64,000 nucleotides of DNA, taken from positions 2,084,494-2,148,493 of the forward strand of contig JAJEKV010000105.1 in the NCBI GenBank assembly GCA_021234155.1, read 5' to 3'. The DNA is from Isoetes taiwanensis (lineage: Eukaryota > Streptophyta > Lycopodiopsida > Isoetales > Isoetaceae). Below the pieces are notes generated by a model. The model was not told the DNA's origin and made no database searches. It saw only the letters and a program-made list of their open reading frames with translations. Positions within the stretch are counted from its first letter, which is position 1; each line of letters opens with the position of its first letter. A program made the position numbers and the translations under genes. Below, one piece after another: positions 58,816 to 64,000 of this stretch.

Positions 58816-59744
58816 TGTTAATATCTTGACATCAACATTCAATAATTCCACTATATATTTTTCACTAAGTACTCAGATATGCTTCAATATCTCAATCAAT
58901 CTCATTATGATTTAACTATTTCATATGCATCAAGACATGAAGAGAACTCAATTCAATGACTAAGTTTTCACAAATTCTCCATTAGTGCTAACTCAAATCC
59001 ACACTATTGACTTAGACAATTTTATGCTAGCATTATACAATGATATCTTCAAAGACTCAATAGTTCTTATTTCACAAAAATCTCGAACTCATTAGTCTTA
59101 CCACTATCTCCCCAAACAAACCGATCTATCTCCCCAGATCAATTATCAATCTATTCTCATTGTATTTACATAATTGGGCCCTTTTGTGGCAACCACCGAG
59201 AGCTTCCATAACCTGCCAGTTGCCTTTGTGATTCGACCGCTTCCGATCATTCATATATTTTGCCTATACACTATTGGACCGAGGTTCAAAGAATAGGTCA
59301 ACTTTCCAAAACCAATATTAAGCCAATGGCTTATCCTTCACGAATGAATTTCAATGGTTTAGCATGCACCCAAATAACTTAATATATAACCGCTCTCCAA
59401 CCATTTACCTTAATGTACACCTTTAAAATTTTGCTCTTTCTCATTGTTAATGATTTAACTTTAAGCTGCTCAAATAATTTACTGTGCATACAACCATCAA
59501 CCCTAGTAATACACCCATTCTTTCTGTCAAAATTTTAAATTTATTGTTTCATATTTTCCTAGATCACGTTGACCATATCTCTTATAAAATCACGAAATTA
59601 TTTGTGCTTGTTCCATAGCTGAATAATTCAATGTCACTGCCATGTTCCAATCTTCTAGAATCCCCTTAGACTCATGACTTTGCTTTGGATATTTTATGTC
59701 AAATAGGCAATCACATGAGCTATCATGAGATGAACTTTCAAACA
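58816..59744 (-). repeat. Copia LTR (5' LTR in element orientation), patchwork
   Basis: 929 bases. Same ends as the other LTR but with about a dozen clustered replacements. Two of them, near 59508-59540 and 59567-59595, are 30-bp and 23-bp copies of the element's own RNase H region (53446-53476 and 53551-53574). Outside the patches the two LTRs are nearly identical. Confidence 0.9.
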
Positions 59745-60591
59745 TCTCTATCCATTGTCATTTGTCAGTGATAATAGAATCAAAATTTATCAATGCACCT
59801 TCAATGTTTTAGGTTGCCATGACATCTTGAGATTCACAAAATGTCACACCCTTGTATAGTTGTCTTATCTGCTAAAGGCGCAACTAAGCCATTGAATAAA
59901 ATAATATAATTACAACACATTTAGTATAAGTGGACCATAACTAGGTAATATTTGTAGCTTGCTTGGCTTAGCAATAATCAAAACATTTTTTCTAGTGTTT
60001 TATTGAAATACAAATGGAGGACATATAGTCAAAATGCTTGGTCTATTTTTTGTGTAAGGATCAAGAGTCATTGTTATTCAACAATACATTATCCCAAGTC
60101 ATATCAAGTGCAGCCTGCTCATACCAGGTTGTGTAGGCAGTACCAGCACTTATTAGAAACATAAGTTAACAGGCTACTGAAATAAAATGCAATAATCATA
60201 TGCAATTTTGGCTTGCCAAATCTGGTCAAAGATATTGGCATCTTATAAATAAATAAATAAATAGGATCCTTCAAAGGAAATAATCAGAACATTTGAGGAC
60301 ATTTGGTTCATATTTCTTAATCTATTAGAGCAATTTTGGTGTGGCTTTATTTGCCGCCTTCTCTTGCCTGGTTGTGCAAGGGATTTGGTCCCTAGTTCAT
60401 ATTTGTTTATCTGTTATAACAATTTGCTCCATGTCATTAGTTTGCAGGGAAATACCTAGCACCTTGCATGATGCAGTGGCCTTATTTGCCGCCTTGCCTT
60501 CCCTGGATGTGCAAGGATTTAAGATCGACCTAGCCATGGGATCACTTTGAAACATTAGAATGTAATAAGTCATATTCAAGTTATTGATCAC

Positions 60592-61374
60592 ATATAAGAA
60601 GTTAATATATTTGCACAATGAATTCACTATTCCTTAAGGGAAGAAATCCCAATTTTTTGCATACAATCCTTATAACATCAGATTAACATAGAACTTGTTG
60701 ACTATGTGCAGAGTCTAAAAGCACCAAGTTCTAAAATGCAAATCACCAAACCAACACCAACCTTTCTCTCTCTTGAGTATACCTTCTAGTTTCATAATGC
60801 AAAAATTGGCAACGCAAAGATCTTACCGAATAATGCCCATCCTTCTGGCGTTCTGCACTACTTTTGGAGCAAGTTGCAAATGCCGCAGAATGATGTATAC
60901 ACCATGAGATTTGAGGCATTAAGAGCAACCAAGCAGTGAATGTTAGTGAACAGAATTTACAACCTGCATATACAACCTGCACTCACTGAGATGCATATAT
61001 AAATACCATCTGCATTAAGATGCACTATTCCCCCATCCACACCCATTAGACGTCAAACATGTCCTCTATCCAAACCCATTAAGAAAGTGAAACATGCGAC
61101 ACCACATAAGAAAGAAGGATCGAGAAGATTTACATGCATTTCTGTCCAACTCTGAAATCTAGATTAGATTAGCAAAAACAGATGACACTTTTCTACAAAA
61201 AACTCCCAAGAGGACTCGCTTACTTCACCAACATTGTGATCAAATTTTTTGTCATTTTTTTATCCTTTGGCATATGCAATAACTATGTGCGCATCAAAAT
61301 AATAGAAGTTCACGGCACACTCAGATGCTGCTACTAACTAATGAAGATGGCAGACGAAGAAAAAGATAAAAGAT
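60592..61374. other. Intergenic; possible exon of downstream gene
   Basis: No gene recognised. On the minus strand near 60905-60823 a short open piece (FATCSKSSAERQKDGHYS) ends at a GTAAGATC donor-like site, and could be a further exon of the candidate gene at 61375-62183 if exon 2 there is spliced onward. Unproven. Confidence 0.3.
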
Positions 61375-62183
61375 TTAGTGGAATAGGATGATATATTTTG
61401 TTCTATAATGACACTGAAAGGCTAGTCCCTGTTGCATTGATGATGATAAAAAAGGATGCCTCTTGAAAATGCTTGCTTTCAGATATTTGTACTTTTTGTC
61501 TAGGCATAGGCAGTTTGAACTATCTTGACTGGAAGTTCTGCTGCCAGTGGCGTTTTCAACTACTCGTCCTTCTCGCAAAATCACACCTCCTTCATCTGAT
61601 GTATATGCAAGATACTAAACTATAACCGTCTTGAAACCTAATACGGTAAACATAGACAACTAATATCTGGCCATGCCAGATGAAAATGACTGATAAAAAA
61701 AAGGACATAATCCATCACAGAGAATTCGTGAAGCAACTAAGTAAAACACCCTCCAAATCATTCAATCTCAATGGAAAGAATCAAAAAGAAAAAGAGAGAT
61801 GGTTACTCAGTGAGTCGTGATATATAGGGGTGGAGCTGGAAAACCCAAAAGAATTGTTGGACTGCGCAAAGACCTTTTGTGAGATGAGATAAAAATGTCA
61901 AGCATCGAAGGTATAAGAAGACACTGCTTGGGAAGGTCTCTCTCTCACCTGTTTTGCAGCACTGATGAGGACCTTCCCAAAATTTAGAAGCATCACGCAC
62001 CAAACGGTTTCCCCCTTGCTTTTCAACCAGGCGAACTGCAAAAAATCCTCCAGCTAAGAATGCATTGCAAGCCAAGGGCAATCTGATGCTCGCCCTTGAG
62101 CTGGAGTAATCGTGGCATGCAGTTTCTCGCCAGATGCGTGACAGCCAAAAAAAGGAAAAGGAAATCGAAGCCCTTAGAATCAT
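61375..62183 (-). CDS. Possible two-exon gene, unknown function
   Basis: Exon 1 (62183-61949) opens with MILRASISFSFFWLSRIW and has an Arg/Leu/Ser-rich N-terminal part (SRASIRLPLACNAFLAGGFF), which could be an organelle-targeting or membrane segment, and ends at CAG/GTGAGAG. A matching acceptor (CATCAG/AT) at 61596-61597 gives exon 2 (61595-61375) in the correct phase: EGGVILREGRVVENATGSRT, then CLCLDKKYKYLKASIFKR and a stop. About 151 residues in total. I know no family with these features. Good splice sites and agreeing phase are the only support; exon 2 may be spliced further downstream. Confidence 0.35.
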
Positions 62184-63000
62184 AGGAAAGAATTTTCTTC
62201 CTTTTTTGAAGATCGGAAATTATTGTGCACTGAAAATATCCTCCACGACAGGGCTTCTTAACTTATCAATCATAGTTACAGACCTGAACATTTCAAACTT
62301 CCTGTAAAAGAAGGAAACATGCCTCTGTTTCTATGATGACATGTAACGTTCCTAACCGACATGCCCTTAGCCAACTGGGCAAAACCGTCTAGATGTTTAT
62401 GAGTAGTCGCTTCTACCCATTTATGCCGGTGTCTCGGGAACGCAACACTAAGATCTACTCGAGCGGTCTCCCATGGGTCTGTTACATGACAATCCTAGAT
62501 TTTAGAGTTTGAAATAGACTATATGTTACATTGGCCTACTGGAGGTTTCCAGACTCCAATCTGCATGGATTTGAGACTTGGTATCCCACACACTGCTCTC
62601 CATTTCTCAACCCTTTCAATTCCTTCTTTCCTTTGCTTACCATCTTTAATATTCCATACAAACACACAACTATGATGTATCATTTTCTCCACTATTCCGA
62701 TATTGCATGCAAACTACAAAAATGAACTCTGTGTAATGGAATTGGCAAAATAGGCTCAAAAGTTTTGTCCTTTATATGGCTATTCAGAGGCGTATCTTGG
62801 TAGGACATAGTACTGGAACTCTTTCTCTCTTTCTATTATTTTAATTCATGCATACAGAACATGCAATTGGTACAACTTTGACCACTTGTATTACTTACAT
62901 TATACATGGCTTTTTCTATTTTTAAATCTGCAGCCAAATGAAACCTCACCTTAAAGGATCCGTAACCAACCATATGTAATGACTCACCTAATTCGTAATT
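62184..63000. other. Intergenic, no gene recognised
   Basis: No coding sequence recognised. The stretch leads into the gypsy remnant and may contain its decayed upstream part. Confidence 0.4.
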
Positions 63001-64000
63001 GGATCCTTGGGATAAAGCTCATGACCTTATTGTTGGCATAGAGTTCCTAGCTGCTGCTAAGGCCAACAATGATTGTGAAAAACGGGAAGTCACATTCAAT
63101 GCATGGTCCACACATCACAATATTAGGTAACCAAGTTAATCCAATTATGGAGTGCATTTCTTTAAAACAATCGGATAAGGCAATAAAAAAAAATAAGGTT
63201 ACTTGTATTGTTAAGCTCGCATCCGTAGAGTCTGTCTCTAAGCAAGAAGAGGTTCTTCATGAATTGCCTAAATCTATTGGCAACTTGATTCGGGAATTCC
63301 ATGACCTTTTTCTTGATGAGATCAAGCATCTCCCACCTTTCAGTGGAGTGGAATGTGAGATTGCACTTACACCAGTTACAAAGCCTACTAGTAAGGCTCC
63401 TTATCGCATGGGTGCCCTGGAATTGGCAGAACTTAAGGAGCAGTTGCTCGAGCTTCTTACATTAGATTTCATCCAACCGAATATTTCACATTTCGGGGCA
63501 TCTATTTTGTTTGTTAAGTAAAAGTATGGAACCTTGAGAATGTGCATTGACTACTGTGAATTGAACAAGCATATTGTCAAGAATAGCACGCTTTACCAAG
63601 GGCAGATGATCTAATAGACAAGTTACAGGGAGCCAAATACTTCTCCAAGAATGATCTCCGTCAAGTTATCATTAGATATGAATAAAGGAGGAGGATATCC
63701 ATATATCGGCCTTCTGGACTCGACATGGCCACTATGAGTTCACTGTTATGCCTTTTTGGGCTAACCAATGCTCCCGTGACATTCATGAGATTAATGAATG
63801 ATGTCTTCTATGAATTCTTTGACAAGTTTATCATTATTTTCTTCGATGACATACTTATTTACGGCAAGACATTAGAGGAGCATGAGTTGCACCTTCGATT
63901 GGCTCTACAAAAATTGCGAAGCCATAAGGTTTTGCTACATTTTCCAAGTGGAAATTTGCGACTACGAAGGTATATTTAGGGCATATTGTCTTAGCAGATG
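63001..64000 (+). pseudogene. Ty3/gypsy pol remnant, cut by window end
   Basis: Decayed gypsy polyprotein. Near 63010 DPWDKAHDLIVGIEFLAAAK followed by CEKREVTFNAW matches the C-terminal part of the aspartic protease (the DvILGMdfL region). After a frame change, KAPYRMGALELAELKEQLLE and FIQPNISHFGASILFVK are the classic first RT block. A stop (at 63519) and further frame changes follow; then GLTNAPVTFMRLMNDVFYEF and the catalytic FFDDILIYGKTLEEHELHLR. Tyr of the usual YLDD is Phe here. The reading continues past the window. At least three disabling changes, so not functional. Confidence 0.88.

Larger units (their letters stand above)
52541..59744 (-). mobile_element. Ty1/copia LTR retrotransposon, nearly complete
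   Basis: Minus-strand copia element with all structural parts: LTRs 52541-53406 and 58816-59744 (TG...CA), a 5-bp TCTCT target duplication (52536-52540, 59745-59749), a primer site (58803-58814) and a polypurine tract (53407-53416). Gag, protease, integrase, RT and RNase H form one continuous frame once the Helitron-like insert (56204-57316, 1113 bases) is set aside; a single in-frame TAG at 58384-58382 interrupts gag. Domain order GAG-PR-INT-RT-RH is that of copia. The frame is well preserved, but the LTRs differ by many small patches, so age cannot be read from them simply. Confidence 0.95.
52337..60591 (-). repeat. Pseudo-LTR, upstream partial copy, split by copia
   Basis: 52337-52540 matches 45953-46155 and 59745-60591 matches the rest to 47017; removing the copia element and one TCTCT restores the order seen in the other copy. 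Compared with it, this copy lacks about 45 bases corresponding to 46722-46768 and has about 30 extra bases near 59937. It ends abruptly after TATTGATCAC at 60591, which is the 5' truncation point on the minus strand. Confidence 0.85.

Overview
The window looks like AT-rich nuclear DNA of a land plant with a large, repeat-dominated genome. Two conserved plant genes with several short introns and canonical GT-AG splice sites lie about 12 kb apart: an NSE2/MMS21 (HPY2-type) SUMO ligase at 9383-12912 (+) and the Rab7 exchange factor subunit CCZ1 at 24910-27471 (-). Both reconstruct as uninterrupted open frames across all exons. Nearly everything else is transposable elements or their remains. Plant-type elements (initiator-tRNA-primed copia, L1-type LINE with DUF4283-like ORF1 and zf-RVT domain, MULE transposase) together with a Penelope-like reverse transcriptase make a non-flowering plant such as a fern or gymnosperm likely. 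That is inference from the element mix, not proof.

Layout. 1-9.3 kb: no recognised host gene, a decayed MULE transposase (3.6-5.6 kb), and the first cluster of a hairpin-forming repeat built on GGAAGGGTTTCC. 9.4-14.2 kb: NSE2, then an intronless, frameshifted GDSL lipase pseudogene. 14.2-24.9 kb: short tandem repeats, the 3' end of an LTR element with an unrecognised ORF just before its polypurine tract and LTR (16.3-18.4 kb), a probable second LTR with primer site (19.2-20.0 kb), and two broken Myb/SANT-trihelix fragments facing each other. 24.9-28.2 kb: CCZ1, with the second hairpin-repeat cluster directly upstream of its start. 28.2-37.6 kb: no gene recognised, several small tandem duplications and a GC-rich hairpin.

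37.6-60.6 kb is a nested transposon block. A degenerate LINE (37662-45614, 13-bp target duplication, poly(A)) sits next to a Penelope-like element on the minus strand (45953-52336) preceded by a 5'-truncated tandem partner copy, the pseudo-LTR layout typical of Penelope-like elements. That partner copy is split by a nearly complete copia element (52541-59744; 5-bp TCTCT duplication, PBS, PPT, two LTRs). The copia pol frame is itself split by a head-to-tail pair of non-autonomous Helitron2/Helentron-like units (56204-57316) inserted without target duplication. 60.6-64 kb holds a possible two-exon gene of unknown function (-) and, at the right edge, a decayed gypsy pol cut by the window end.

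The most unusual items are the Penelope-like element whose upstream gene appears to carry a 1.7-kb intron and encodes a roughly 630-residue RGG-containing protein of no family I recognise, the Helentron-like tandem pair, the unknown ORF in the env position of an LTR element, and the GGAAGGGTTTCC hairpin family.
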